64,000 nt of DNA. Source: Actinomycetota bacterium (lineage in GTDB: Bacteria > Actinomycetota > Thermoleophilia > Gaiellales > F1-60-MAGs149). Under the pieces are notes generated by a model, which saw nothing but the letters and a program-made list of their open reading frames with translations, had not been told where the DNA came from and ran no database searches. The stretch lies in NCBI GenBank assembly GCA_026392355.1, contig JAPLCF010000029.1:124001-188000 (forward strand), in the 5' to 3' direction. Every line of letters begins with the position of its first letter. The stretch's first letter is position 1. The translations under genes were made by a program, and so were the position numbers. Below, piece after piece: positions 9,341 through 18,978 of this stretch.

Positions 9341-10110
9341 TGTCCAAAATCACGCGACTGGCGGCCGTCAACGGCAAGCCGGCCGTGAAGGTGCATCTCA
9401 ATGGCGCGTACTGGACGACGCTGCCGGCCTCGCTGGTCGTTGACGAGGACCTGCACCTCGGCAGCGAGGTGGACGAGGCCCGACGCACGCGCCTCGAGCA
9501 GCAGCGCGACACCGCCGCTGCCCTCAGCTATGCGATTCGGTCGCTCGACTTCCGCATGGCTTCACGTGGCCAGCTGCGCGATCGCCTCGCCCGCAAGGGG
9601 CACGACGACGCCACGATCCAACGCACGCTCGACCGCTGCGAGGAACTGGGCGCACTCAACGACCGCGTGCTCGCCGCCACGCGCGCTCGCCGCTTCCGCG
9701 ATGCGGGGCAGGCGCCGTTCTCCACGCAGCAGCGCCTGCGCAGGCAGGGCTTTGCCGACGCCGAGATCGGTGCCGCGGTCGACGAGGCCTACGCCGACTT
9801 CGACGAGGAGGCCGAGGCGCGGCGTCTGCTCGCGGCACGACCCAGCACGACCGCCAGTCGCTCGCGCGCCTACGGCTTCTTAGCGCGCCGCGGCTTTAGC
9901 CCGCAGCTGGCCGGGCGTCTCGCCTCCGAAGTTGCCGGCGAGGCCGAGAAGACCAAGCCGCCCGCCGACATGGACGAGCTCGAGCGGCAGGTGCGCCGCC
10001 GCTACCCCACGGCGGCCAGCGATGCCGGTGCTCGGCGGCGCGCCCACGCCTGGCTGATGCGCCACGGTGCCACCGCCGCGCAGATACGCGAGCTCCTGCA
10101 GGCGCGCTAG
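9274..10110 (+). CDS. recX: regulatory protein RecX
   Basis: ALSYAIRSLDFRMASRGQLRDRLARKGHDDATIQRTLDRCEELGALND...QRLRRQGFADAEIGAAVDEAY; RecX repeats. The first ~23 codons are encoded by the palindrome cluster, so the true start is uncertain. Confidence 0.85.
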   Translation: MADRLDPDPNCPAEGQNGSGSKLSKITRLAAVNGKPAVKVHLNGAYWTTLPASLVVDEDLHLGSEVDEARRTRLEQQRDTAAALSYAIRSLDFRMASRGQLRDRLARKGHDDATIQRTLDRCEELGALNDRVLAATRARRFRDAGQAPFSTQQRLRRQGFADAEIGAAVDEAYADFDEEAEARRLLAARPSTTASRSRAYGFLARRGFSPQLAGRLASEVAGEAEKTKPPADMDELERQVRRRYPTAASDAGARRRAHAWLMRHGATAAQIRELLQAR

Positions 10111-11135
10111 CCGCCGACGACGCGGCCGGCATCGACGACGGTTTCGCCGTCGAGGCGCACGGTGCAGTGGCGCATCGGGAAATCAAAGTGACCGCGGGTG
10201 AACCGGCCCGCGTTCTCGTTGGCCCCCGTCGAGAAGAGGAAGTTCCCCTCGAAGGCGCGCAGCTCGATGCCATTGGTCTCGCGCTTATCGACCATCACAA
10301 GGGCGTCCCAGCGCGCGGCGGGGTTCATGCCCCAGCCCACGTGACTCACGCTGTAGGCCTCTTCTTCGTCGAAGGCGGCGAGGTACGAGCGCAGCAGGTC
10401 GGCATCAAGATTGTGGCCATCGATATCCACCACGCGGTCGTCCTCAATCCGCAGGCGCACCGCGTCGCGGAGGTACTCCTTGAACGTCAGGTTGGCATCG
10501 CCCGGCGCGAGCACGACTGTGCCGTTGACCGACCCCGCCGCCGGAAACGCGACCACGAGACCGCCGGGCCAGTGCGCCACCGTGCCGGGGCCGTCGGTGG
10601 CCCCCCACGAGCCGGCCGTGAAGGCGCCCGTGAGCGACACGCGCAGATCCGTGCCTGCCGACGACGTGACGCGTAGTTCCGTTGCGGCACGCAAGCGTTC
10701 GAGGCCGGCCAGCACGCGCAGCTTGAGCGCGCCCTCGTCGGGTGCCCAGCGCTCGAAGGCCTCGGGATCCTCGTTGGGGATCATCAGCACGCGCGAGCCA
10801 GCACCGAGGATCGCCGGCAGTTCGGGCGCGTGCAGCAGACCCTCAACGGTGCAATCGAGCACGAGGTCGGCCGCGCAGAGTGCGGCGACGGCCGCCGGAT
10901 TGCCCTGCAATGCGATGCTCGACCCCGTCGAGCGGATTGCCACCGGCCCGGGGTTCGGCGGTGTCGGCATGCGCACGTCGACGACGCGGCCGCCAAGGTC
11001 CTCGGCGGCCAGGCGCGCCGTGTCGACGAGCGCGGTGCGACTCGCCGACTCGCTCAGCACCGCGACGACCTCGCCACTGGCCAGACCACTTGCGACCAGC
11101 GCACGGCGGAAGACATCGAGCGTGCGGTGCTCCAT
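10107..11135 (-). CDS. M29/2,5-dihydroxypyridine 5,6-dioxygenase (NicX)-like protein
   Basis: C-terminal FSTGANENAGRFTRGHFDFPMRHCTVRLDGETVVDAGRVVGG resembles M29 aminopeptidase/NicX metal-site regions. Confidence 0.6.
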   Translation of the reverse strand: MEHRTLDVFRRALVASGLASGEVVAVLSESASRTALVDTARLAAEDLGGRVVDVRMPTPPNPGPVAIRSTGSSIALQGNPAAVAALCAADLVLDCTVEGLLHAPELPAILGAGSRVLMIPNEDPEAFERWAPDEGALKLRVLAGLERLRAATELRVTSSAGTDLRVSLTGAFTAGSWGATDGPGTVAHWPGGLVVAFPAAGSVNGTVVLAPGDANLTFKEYLRDAVRLRIEDDRVVDIDGHNLDADLLRSYLAAFDEEEAYSVSHVGWGMNPAARWDALVMVDKRETNGIELRAFEGNFLFSTGANENAGRFTRGHFDFPMRHCTVRLDGETVVDAGRVVGG

Positions 11136-11923
11136 CAGGCGGCCTCCACCATGTCCACATGGTCGCGCAGCAGTCGGCTGAGCGCGGCGGGTGCCTCGAA
11201 CTGCGTCAAATGCCCAACCCCGGGGATCACCTCGAGACGCGCGCCCGGAATCCCTGCGGCCAGCGCCTCGCTATACGCCGGTGGCGTCTCCTCATCGAGT
11301 TCGCCCACCACCACCAGCGTGGGTGCTGCGATGACCCCGAGCCGATCGCGCACGTCGTGATCGGGCAGTGCAGCGATCGTCTGCATCAGCCCACTGATCG
11401 GTACCCGCAGCATCGAGGCAACGGCGGCTGCAACCGCCGCGGGGTCCGGATCGGGCCCCATCACGCCGCGCAGCACGGGCTCGGCGAACTCACTGATCTG
11501 CGCGCCCGCCTCGAGCGGGGCCAGGCGCGCCGCACGCCACGCAACAGTATCGGTGCCGTCGAGACCGGAGGCCGGGCTCGTATCGATCAGCGACAGGGAG
11601 CGCACGCACTCCGGATGCCGCAGCGCCAGCTGCAGTGCGATCATGCCGCCCATCGACAGACCGACAACGTGTGCGCTGCCGCCGAGACGGTCGATCAGCA
11701 TCGCCGCAGAATCGGCAGCAGCTGGCAGCGAGAACGCCTCGAGCGGCTCGGATGCGCCGTAGCCGGGCATGTCCCACGCCACGCAGCGGTACCCGTCGGC
11801 GAGCGCCTCGAGCTGGGCATCCCAGCCAGTGCGCGTCATGCCGAGACCGTGCAGAAACACGACGGGCGCACCCGCGCCTGCCTCGCGCCAAGCAATCGGC
11901 GTCTCATCGACGTCGACGATCAC
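11135..11923 (-). CDS. alpha/beta hydrolase
   Basis: VVFLHGLGMTRTGWDAQ...HVVGLSMGGMIALQLALRHPE...GVGHLTQFEAPAALSRLL. Confidence 0.92.
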   Translation of the reverse strand: MIVDVDETPIAWREAGAGAPVVFLHGLGMTRTGWDAQLEALADGYRCVAWDMPGYGASEPLEAFSLPAAADSAAMLIDRLGGSAHVVGLSMGGMIALQLALRHPECVRSLSLIDTSPASGLDGTDTVAWRAARLAPLEAGAQISEFAEPVLRGVMGPDPDPAAVAAAVASMLRVPISGLMQTIAALPDHDVRDRLGVIAAPTLVVVGELDEETPPAYSEALAAGIPGARLEVIPGVGHLTQFEAPAALSRLLRDHVDMVEAA

Positions 11924-11924
11924 G

Positions 11925-13124
11925 CTACTCCGCGTCGTCGGGAAAGATGCCGTGCCGGCCCAGGCGATGCAGGCAGACCTCGGCGCTCCACGGCAGCATC
12001 AGCGAGCCGCAGCGGGCGTCGCGGTAGTACTGCTCGAGGCGGAACTCCTTGAGCATCGACAGGCCACCACACGTGCGGATGGCCAGCGAGGCGATCTCCG
12101 GCGCGGTCTCCATCGTCGTGAAGCTTGCGGCCAGCGCACGCGCGACCATGTCGGGTGTGGGATCAACGCGCGCCTCGTCGACGACCTTGTCGAACAGGGC
12201 GCGGCTCCGCTCGTACATGATCTGCAGCTCGGCCCAACCCTGCTGCTTCTGGGGCACGTCACGCCGCGAGGTGACACCGGGAGGAGCCTGCGACGACATG
12301 TAGTCGCGCACGAAGTCGATGACGGCCTTCGACAGGCCCATGTAGGCGGGCGTCAGCGTCATGTAGACGTAGGGCCAGCGTTCGGCCAGCTGGTTGTAAA
12401 TGCCGGGTGGTAGCAGCACGGCATCGTCGGGCGCGAAGGCGTCCTTGAACAGCAACGTGCGCGAGACCGTGCCGCGCATGCCGAGCGGATCCCAGTCGCC
12501 AACGATCTCGACGCCCGGATCATCGGCGGCAATCGCGAGGAACAGGATCTCGTCCTCGCTCGTCTCGACGCACGTGATGTTGTAGTCCGACGCCGCGCCG
12601 GACAGCGAGGCGAAGATCTTGCGGCCGTTGACCTTGTAGCCGCCATCGACCTTCTCGGCCGTCGTGGCAAACCCGCGCGTGGCGCCCTGGGCAATGCCCT
12701 CGCTGAGCGGCTGCGACTGCAGTGCCTTCTCCTCGATGATGCGGCGATAGAGCTCGGCGCGCAGCGCCTCGTGTGCGGCGCGGTGCTCGTCGCTCATGTC
12801 GAGATCGTCGGCGGCCACGCCCGTCCACAGCACGGTCTGCGTGTGCATGTTGAACGTCAGTGCCGTCATCGGGCAGTACGCACCGATTGCCGCGCCGACG
12901 TGCATGTAGTCGTTGAAGCTCGCACCAAGACCGCCGTAGCGCGTCGGGATGCAGAGACCGTAGAAGCCGGCGTCGTAGAGATCGTCGAAGTTCTCGAACG
13001 GGAACGACGCCTCGCGGTCGTACTTGGGCGCTCGCTCGCGGAAGGCGGGACCGATCTCGTCAACGATGTCGAGCAGCCGCTGGCGACGCTCGGGGTCGAT
13101 TACGGGGTCGGCGTTGATGGCCAT
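11925..13124 (-). CDS. acyl-CoA dehydrogenase family flavoprotein
   Basis: MAINADPVIDPERRQRLLDIVDEIG...GLCIPTRYGGLGASF...VNGRKIFASLSGAASDY...GDWDPLGMRGTVS. Confidence 0.9.
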   Translation of the reverse strand: MAINADPVIDPERRQRLLDIVDEIGPAFRERAPKYDREASFPFENFDDLYDAGFYGLCIPTRYGGLGASFNDYMHVGAAIGAYCPMTALTFNMHTQTVLWTGVAADDLDMSDEHRAAHEALRAELYRRIIEEKALQSQPLSEGIAQGATRGFATTAEKVDGGYKVNGRKIFASLSGAASDYNITCVETSEDEILFLAIAADDPGVEIVGDWDPLGMRGTVSRTLLFKDAFAPDDAVLLPPGIYNQLAERWPYVYMTLTPAYMGLSKAVIDFVRDYMSSQAPPGVTSRRDVPQKQQGWAELQIMYERSRALFDKVVDEARVDPTPDMVARALAASFTTMETAPEIASLAIRTCGGLSMLKEFRLEQYYRDARCGSLMLPWSAEVCLHRLGRHGIFPDDAE

Positions 13125-13164
13125 CGACAAAAGCGTACCGTTCCTGCTCGCTCGCCCACAACGC

Positions 13165-13199
13165 AAAAGGGGGCCCGGAGCCGAAGCCCCGGACCCCCG
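13165..13199 (-). terminator. intrinsic terminator downstream of the APC permease
   Basis: Minus strand: CGGGGGTCCGGGGCTTCGGCTCCGGGCCCCCTTTTGCG; GC-rich hairpin followed by TTTT. Confidence 0.75.
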
Positions 13200-13211
13200 C
13201 CGTGCAGTGCG

Positions 13212-14645
13212 CTACACCGTGGCGCGCTTGAACGCCCCACGCGAGGCGAGCACGGCCGTGACGATCAGGCCGAGCGCGAGCCAGATAAGAGCGATCCACC
13301 AGATGTTCGCGTACGACGTACCCGATCCCCAGTAGAGCGAGATCACGCCGTACAGGGCTCCCAGCGACACGAGTCCGCCGATGATGCCCGCCAGAGCCAG
13401 CAGACCGGTCGACTCGCCCGGCATGCCCTTGAAGGCCGCCACGCAGATCGCGACGTAGACCGCGACGAGCATGAAGCCGCCGAACGTGGCAAGCCAGTTG
13501 AAGAGCGGGTACCACGCGCCCGGATCCATCTCGGTGACCGTCAGCAGGCCATTGGTCCAGGCCACGACCGCAACCACGATGATCGAGACGACGGCCAGGA
13601 TCGTCGAGGCAACGTACGGCGTCTTGTACTTCGGATGCACCTTTGCGAAGACCGCCGGCAGGCGACCGTCACGCGCAAGCGCGAACAGGCCGCGGCTGGA
13701 GCCCGTTGCCGTGCCGAGACCGACGGCGGCGATGTCGATCACCACGAGCCACTGCACCAGCTCGCCGAAGCGGCTACCACCGTAGACCGGGTCGGCCGAC
13801 AGAGCGTAGAGCGGCGGGAACGCCTCGAGCCACGCATTGACGTCAAGCCCGAAGCCGACGGCCTGCGAGTACGTGACGATGATGTAGAAGATGCCGACGG
13901 CGATCGTCGAGCCGAAGATCGCGCGCGGAATGTGCTTGCGCGGATTGCCGGTCTCCTCGGCGAGGTTCGCCGAGGACTCGAAGCCGATGAACATGATCGC
14001 GGCGTAGAGGATGCCGAAGAAGATGCCGTTCCAGCCGTCGAACGACGAGCTGGGATTGAACGGCTCGCTGCTCAGGCCGGTGTCGCCCGCCACCTTCAGG
14101 ATCACCCAGATCGAGAAGGCCAGGATGATGATGAACGAGCCGAGACCGAGCACGAGCTGAACGCGTGTCGAGATCGCGACGCCGCGGAACAGCATCAGGC
14201 CGGCGACGACCCAGAAGGCAATCGACAGCCAGTACCACTGGATATCGACGTCGTAGATCATCAACGTGCCCTGCAGGAAGCCGCCGAACGCTAGGCCGAT
14301 GGCCAGGGTCAAGGCGATCACGCCGCCGTAGTAGACCCAACCCGCGACGAAGCCGACACGCTCACCGAAGGCCTCAGTGACGTAGTTGTAGAGCGAGCCC
14401 GCCGCATGGATGCGTCGCGCGAAGCGCGAGATGATCCAGGCGATGGCGCACATGCCGACCATCGTCAGCAGGATCGAGATCGGGCTGGCGATGCCGGCGC
14501 CCTTGCCGGACAGACCGACGATCGTCGGAATGAAGAACGCAGCAGCGAAGACAGGTCCGATGAACCCGATCGACTGTGCGATGACGTCGAGGAGGCTGAG
14601 ATTGCCGGTACCGAGCTTCTCGCCTCCCTGCGTTTGCGCGCCCAT
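13212..14645 (-). CDS. APC-superfamily amino acid permease
   Basis: 477 aa multi-TM protein: LLDVIAQSIGFIGPVFAAAFFIPTIVGLSGKGAG...FIGFESSANLAEETGNPRKHIPRAIFGS. Confidence 0.92.
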   Translation of the reverse strand: MGAQTQGGEKLGTGNLSLLDVIAQSIGFIGPVFAAAFFIPTIVGLSGKGAGIASPISILLTMVGMCAIAWIISRFARRIHAAGSLYNYVTEAFGERVGFVAGWVYYGGVIALTLAIGLAFGGFLQGTLMIYDVDIQWYWLSIAFWVVAGLMLFRGVAISTRVQLVLGLGSFIIILAFSIWVILKVAGDTGLSSEPFNPSSSFDGWNGIFFGILYAAIMFIGFESSANLAEETGNPRKHIPRAIFGSTIAVGIFYIIVTYSQAVGFGLDVNAWLEAFPPLYALSADPVYGGSRFGELVQWLVVIDIAAVGLGTATGSSRGLFALARDGRLPAVFAKVHPKYKTPYVASTILAVVSIIVVAVVAWTNGLLTVTEMDPGAWYPLFNWLATFGGFMLVAVYVAICVAAFKGMPGESTGLLALAGIIGGLVSLGALYGVISLYWGSGTSYANIWWIALIWLALGLIVTAVLASRGAFKRATV

Positions 14646-14767
14646 AGTGCTCCTCCTTGGTCTGCCCGATCTGGGCGTGGTCCTCCGCGGCTGGTTCGCG
14701 AGTGTCTCGCGAATCCCTCTCCTGCCGTTTGCAGATTATGCTGGGTAGGGTTCACAGCACGCCGCAG

Positions 14768-14786
14768 ATTGGATACAGTATCCAAA
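14768..14786. promoter_or_regulatory. candidate operator O2: ATTGGATACAGTATCCAAA
   Basis: Palindrome in the divergent permease/FAH promoter, same geometry as O1. Confidence 0.65.
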
Positions 14787-14887
14787 GCATGCGTCGCTCT
14801 TCCTGCCCCCTGACGCATGGCGCGTAGGATCCTGACGGGAGGGAACATGGATCGCACCAGCACTTCGACACAGGACGGTACGCGCTG

Positions 14888-15742
14888 ATGCTGCGCGTCC
14901 GCATCCTCCACAACGGCAGCGCCCACTGGGGCGAGCTGCTCGATGGCTCCGTGCGTCTCGACGGCGGTGGCGAGGTCGACGCCGAGCAGGCCTGCTGGCT
15001 GGCCCCTGTTGAGCCGACCAAGATCATCGCCGTGCACCTCACGTACCAGTCGCGCCTGACCGAGTACAAGGCCAACACGCCGCCCGAGCCGTCGTACTTC
15101 ATGAAGCCCCCCACCACGCTCAACGGGCACCTTGGCGAACTGCGCCGCCCGCACGGCACGCGCTACCTCAACTACGAGGGCGAGATCGCGGTCGTCGTCG
15201 GCCGCGAGATGAAGGGCGTCAAGGCCGAGCACGTGCATGAGTACGTTGCCGGTTTTGCCCCCGCCAACGACGTGGGCCTCCATGACTTCCGCCACGCCGA
15301 TCGCGGCTCGATGCTGCGCGTCAAGGGCCAGGACGGCTTCCTGCCGATCGGCCCGGCGATGGTGACCGCCGACCAGTGGACGCCCGACGACGGCTTCACG
15401 CTGACGACGCGCATCAACGGCGAGGTCGTGCAACAGGGCGACGCTGACGACCTGATCTGGGACTACCGCTACCAGCTCGCCGACCTCTGCCGCGTAATCA
15501 CGCTGGTGCCGGGCGACGTCGTCCTGACGGGCACCCCGGCCAACTCGCGCCCGATGGACGTCGGTGACGTCGTCGAGGTCGAGATCGAGGGCTTCCCGGC
15601 GCTGCGCAACACCGTGGTCGACTGGGATGTCGACCTGACCGGTCCGGGCGATCAGCCCGAGACCTCCGCGAACACGCTGCACGTCGCGCTCGCGATTCCC
15701 GAGGACGAAGCCGAGCGGCGCGTCGCCGCCGGGGAGGTTTGA
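14888..15742 (+). CDS. fumarylacetoacetate hydrolase (FAH) family protein
   Basis: KIIAVHLTYQSRLTEY...NYEGEIAVVVGREMKGV...GPAMVTADQWTPDDGFTLTTRINGEVVQQGDADDLIWDYRYQLADL...GDVVLTGTPANSRPM. Confidence 0.92.
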   Translation: MLRVRILHNGSAHWGELLDGSVRLDGGGEVDAEQACWLAPVEPTKIIAVHLTYQSRLTEYKANTPPEPSYFMKPPTTLNGHLGELRRPHGTRYLNYEGEIAVVVGREMKGVKAEHVHEYVAGFAPANDVGLHDFRHADRGSMLRVKGQDGFLPIGPAMVTADQWTPDDGFTLTTRINGEVVQQGDADDLIWDYRYQLADLCRVITLVPGDVVLTGTPANSRPMDVGDVVEVEIEGFPALRNTVVDWDVDLTGPGDQPETSANTLHVALAIPEDEAERRVAAGEV

Positions 15743-15743
15743 G

Positions 15744-16676
15744 ATGAGTATCCGAATCCATGACCTGCACCACGCCTGCCTGCGCGTGCTGGACCTCGAC
15801 GAGGCCACGGCCCGCTGGTCGGTCCAGTTTGGCCTCGAGGTCGTCGCCAAGGAGCCCGGCCGCTCGCTGCTGCGTTGCGACGCCGAGGACTATTGCCTGG
15901 AGCTCGTTCAGGACGCCGAGGCCGATCACGACCACAGCGCCTGGGAGCTCGCTGCCGACTGCTCGCTCGACGAGGCGGCTGCGCAGCTTGATGCCTGCAA
16001 CGTGAGCTACACCCGCGAGTCCGATGGCTCGCTGCGGTTTGTCGATCCCTCGGGCGGCGGCCTGCAACTGCTGCCCTTCCGCGAGCGCTCGGCGATGGAG
16101 CTCTGGCCCGACGCCGGACGCCGCACCGAGCCGCCGTTTGGTATGCACCCGCGCCGTCTCGGCCACGTCAACATCCTCGCACCGAACCTGGCCGAGACGA
16201 CCGCGTTCTACACCGATGTCATGGGCATGTATGTCTCCGACAAGCTCGGCGAGGCCGGCGTGTGGCTGCACGTGCACCCCGAGCATCATCAGATGGCGAT
16301 CGTCGGCATGGGGCCTGCGCACTTCCACCACATCGCCTTCGACATCGTCGACTGGGGCCAGCTACGTGTGTTCCTCGACCACCTCGGCCGCCACGGCCGC
16401 TGGCTCGGCTGGGGGCCTGTGCACCACAACCTGGCGCGCAACCTCTGCGCCTACGTACGCATCCCCGAGGAGAACCTCTTCGTCGAGCTCTACTGCGACA
16501 TGGAGATCCTGCGCCTGCCGCACACGCCGCGTGAGTGGGCCGACGACGCCTGGGGCTCCAACACGTGGGGCGTCCTGCCGCCCCGCTCATACTTCCGCTT
16601 CGACGAGGCGGCCGTGCACTCCGAGCGCCATCAGCTCGAGGCGCAGGGCACACCACTCCCGCCGCTTGCCGGCTGA
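15744..16676 (+). CDS. VOC-family extradiol dioxygenase-like protein (two VOC modules)
   Basis: IHDLHHACLRVLDLDEATARW... and RRLGHVNILAPNLAETTAFYTDVMGMYVSDKLG...HFHHIAFDIVDWGQLRVFLDHLGRHGRWLGWGPVHHN...FVELYCDME. Confidence 0.9.
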   Translation: MSIRIHDLHHACLRVLDLDEATARWSVQFGLEVVAKEPGRSLLRCDAEDYCLELVQDAEADHDHSAWELAADCSLDEAAAQLDACNVSYTRESDGSLRFVDPSGGGLQLLPFRERSAMELWPDAGRRTEPPFGMHPRRLGHVNILAPNLAETTAFYTDVMGMYVSDKLGEAGVWLHVHPEHHQMAIVGMGPAHFHHIAFDIVDWGQLRVFLDHLGRHGRWLGWGPVHHNLARNLCAYVRIPEENLFVELYCDMEILRLPHTPREWADDAWGSNTWGVLPPRSYFRFDEAAVHSERHQLEAQGTPLPPLAG

Positions 16677-16714
16677 CACGACGCGCGACGACACCGACTG
16701 CCTGAGGATCACGC

Positions 16715-17524
16715 ATGAGCAACGGCTATAGCCTTCCCCTCTCCCCTAACGGCCGTGCGAGCCTCGTGCCATCGCCGCCGTGGCACTACGTCGGCGACTT
16801 CGTTGTCGTGGACTACTGGGCCGATCCCGCCGCGGTCGCGGCGGTGCTCCCGCCCGGCATGGAGCCGCACGCAGCCGATCCGGGCCGCGCCGCAGTGATC
16901 TTCGCCGACTGGCAGTCCTGCGTGACCGACCAGAACGAATTGATCGATCCCGCGCGCAGCCAGTACAAGGAGGCGTTCATCGTCGTCAACGGCATGCTCG
17001 GCGACGAGCACGTCACGACGTGCCCGTACATCTGGGTCGATCGTGACTTCGCGCTCGTGCGCGGCTGGATCCAGGGCTTCCCGAAGAAGCTCGGCTCGGT
17101 CTGGATGACCCGCACCTTCGGCCTCGGTACGCTCGCCGACCCCGCGATCGCCGCTGGCTCGACGTTTGGCTGCACGATGGCCGCGAACGATCGCCGCCTG
17201 ATCGATGCGACCGTCAAGCTGACGGGCGAGAGCGCCGGCGGCCCCGAACACAACGCACCGCCGCTCGTCAATCGCCGTCACTTTCCGCAGCTGGCCGAGG
17301 GCACGCACGAGACGCCCGCCGTGCACGAGCTCGTGCGCGCCAAGTCGTACGACCGCTCGATCTCGACGATCTGGGAGGGCGACGCCACGCTGTCGTTCGG
17401 CGATGCGCCCAACGAGGAACACATGGCGCTCGCCCCGATCAAGGTCGGCAAGGGCTATCGCTTCACGTTCGCCTACTCGGTAAATGACCTCGAGACGATC
17501 GTGGACCTGCGAGGCGACGCGTGA
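16715..17524 (+). CDS. acetoacetate decarboxylase family protein
   Basis: WHYVGDFVVVDYWADPAAVAAVLPPGMEP...YKEAFIVVNGMLGDEHVTTCPYIWVDRDFALVRGWIQGFPKKLGSVWMTR; ADC-type Lys in the PKK context. Confidence 0.8.
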   Translation: MSNGYSLPLSPNGRASLVPSPPWHYVGDFVVVDYWADPAAVAAVLPPGMEPHAADPGRAAVIFADWQSCVTDQNELIDPARSQYKEAFIVVNGMLGDEHVTTCPYIWVDRDFALVRGWIQGFPKKLGSVWMTRTFGLGTLADPAIAAGSTFGCTMAANDRRLIDATVKLTGESAGGPEHNAPPLVNRRHFPQLAEGTHETPAVHELVRAKSYDRSISTIWEGDATLSFGDAPNEEHMALAPIKVGKGYRFTFAYSVNDLETIVDLRGDA

Positions 17525-18978
17525 GCAACCGCGTCGACGTCCACGGCCACACGGTCTCGCCCGAGCACTACATCGATGGCGCCCGCGTCGGTAGTGCTGC
17601 GACGTTCGAAGACCGGTCGCCGATCGACGGGTCGCTGCTGGCTGAGGTATGCCGTGGCGATAACGCGACCGCCGACGCGGCAATCAGCGCCGCCGTACGC
17701 GCCTTTCCCGCCTGGGCTGCACTTGGGCCCGAGGGGCGTGCCCCGTACCTCCACCGCCTCGCCGACCTGATCGATCAGCACGTCGACCACATCGCGGAGG
17801 TCGAGTGCTGGGACATGGCGATGCTCGAGCGATCACTCAAGGCCCGCGTGATCGGCCGTGGCGCCCGCAACTTCCGAGCCTACGCCGACCTCGCCTGCGA
17901 GTACTCGGAGCGCGTCTGGGAATCCAACGGCACCGCGAACCGCGTGGTGCGTAACCCGAGTGGCCCGGCCGTGGTGATTACCCCGTGGAACGCGCCCTTC
18001 ATGCTCTCCACGTGGAAGTGCGCGCCGGCGCTGGCCGCCGGCTGCACCGTGGTGCTGAAGCCCGCCGAGTGGTCGCCGCTGTCGTGCTCCATGCTGTTCG
18101 ATCTGGTCGACAAGGCGGGGTTTCCGCCCGGCGTCTTCAATCTCGTGCAGGGCATCGGCGAAGAGGTCGGTGCGGCACTCACGACCGATCGCCGGGTCCG
18201 GCGTCTCAGCTTCACCGGCTCGCCCGAGACCGCGCGCATCATCGGCCGCGCTGGCGCCGAGAACATCGTGCCCTTCACCGCCGAGCTCGGTGGCAAGAAC
18301 CCGTTCCTCGTTTTTGCCGACGCTGATCTCGACGCGGCAGCGGCCAAGGCGGCGCTGCAGTACGACGATGCGGGTCAGGTCTGCCTGTCGGGCACGCGCC
18401 TGATCATCGAGGAGTCGGTCGTCGATGACTTCCTCGCACGCTTCAACGCCAACGTCGACGCCCAGGTGCTCGGCGACCCGCACGACGAGACGACGACGAT
18501 CAGCCCGTTGATCCACCCCGACCATCTGGCGCGCGTCGCCGGCTTCGTCGATCGTGCGCGCGCCAACGGCGACGAGATCCTGCGCGGCGGCAAGGTGTCG
18601 GATCTCGGCGGCAACTGGTACGAGCAGACGCTCATTCGCCCCACGTCGAACGACAGCGAGATCGTGCAGAACGAGGTCTTCGGCCCCGTCCTGACGATCC
18701 AGACGTTCACGACCGAGAAGGAGGCCGTCGCGCTCGCCAACTCGACCGAGTACGGCCTGTCCGGCATCCTCTTCACCTCTGACGCCGAGCGTGCGGATCG
18801 CATTGGTCGCACCGTGCGCGCCGGCACCTTCTGGGTCAACTGCTTCCTCGTCCGCGATCTCACCGCACCCTTCGGCGGCGCGGGCATCAGCGGCATCGGC
18901 CGTGAGGGCGGCGACTTCGCCCTCGACTTCTACTCGGACCTGAAGACGCTCCAGATCCTGGACGGCACCGTCTCCTAG
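17521..18978 (+). CDS. aldehyde dehydrogenase family protein
   Basis: GTG start overlapping the preceding stop; ITPWNAPFMLSTWK...LSFTGSPETARIIGRAGAENIVPFTAELGGKNPF...DDAGQVCLSGTRL...EVFGPVLTIQTF. Confidence 0.95.
   Translation: MSNRVDVHGHTVSPEHYIDGARVGSAATFEDRSPIDGSLLAEVCRGDNATADAAISAAVRAFPAWAALGPEGRAPYLHRLADLIDQHVDHIAEVECWDMAMLERSLKARVIGRGARNFRAYADLACEYSERVWESNGTANRVVRNPSGPAVVITPWNAPFMLSTWKCAPALAAGCTVVLKPAEWSPLSCSMLFDLVDKAGFPPGVFNLVQGIGEEVGAALTTDRRVRRLSFTGSPETARIIGRAGAENIVPFTAELGGKNPFLVFADADLDAAAAKAALQYDDAGQVCLSGTRLIIEESVVDDFLARFNANVDAQVLGDPHDETTTISPLIHPDHLARVAGFVDRARANGDEILRGGKVSDLGGNWYEQTLIRPTSNDSEIVQNEVFGPVLTIQTFTTEKEAVALANSTEYGLSGILFTSDAERADRIGRTVRAGTFWVNCFLVRDLTAPFGGAGISGIGREGGDFALDFYSDLKTLQILDGTVS

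Noticed and set aside
13165-13199. GC-rich hairpin as a novel regulatory palindrome
   Set aside because: It has a classic intrinsic-terminator layout (hairpin then T-tract) just after the permease stop on the minus strand.
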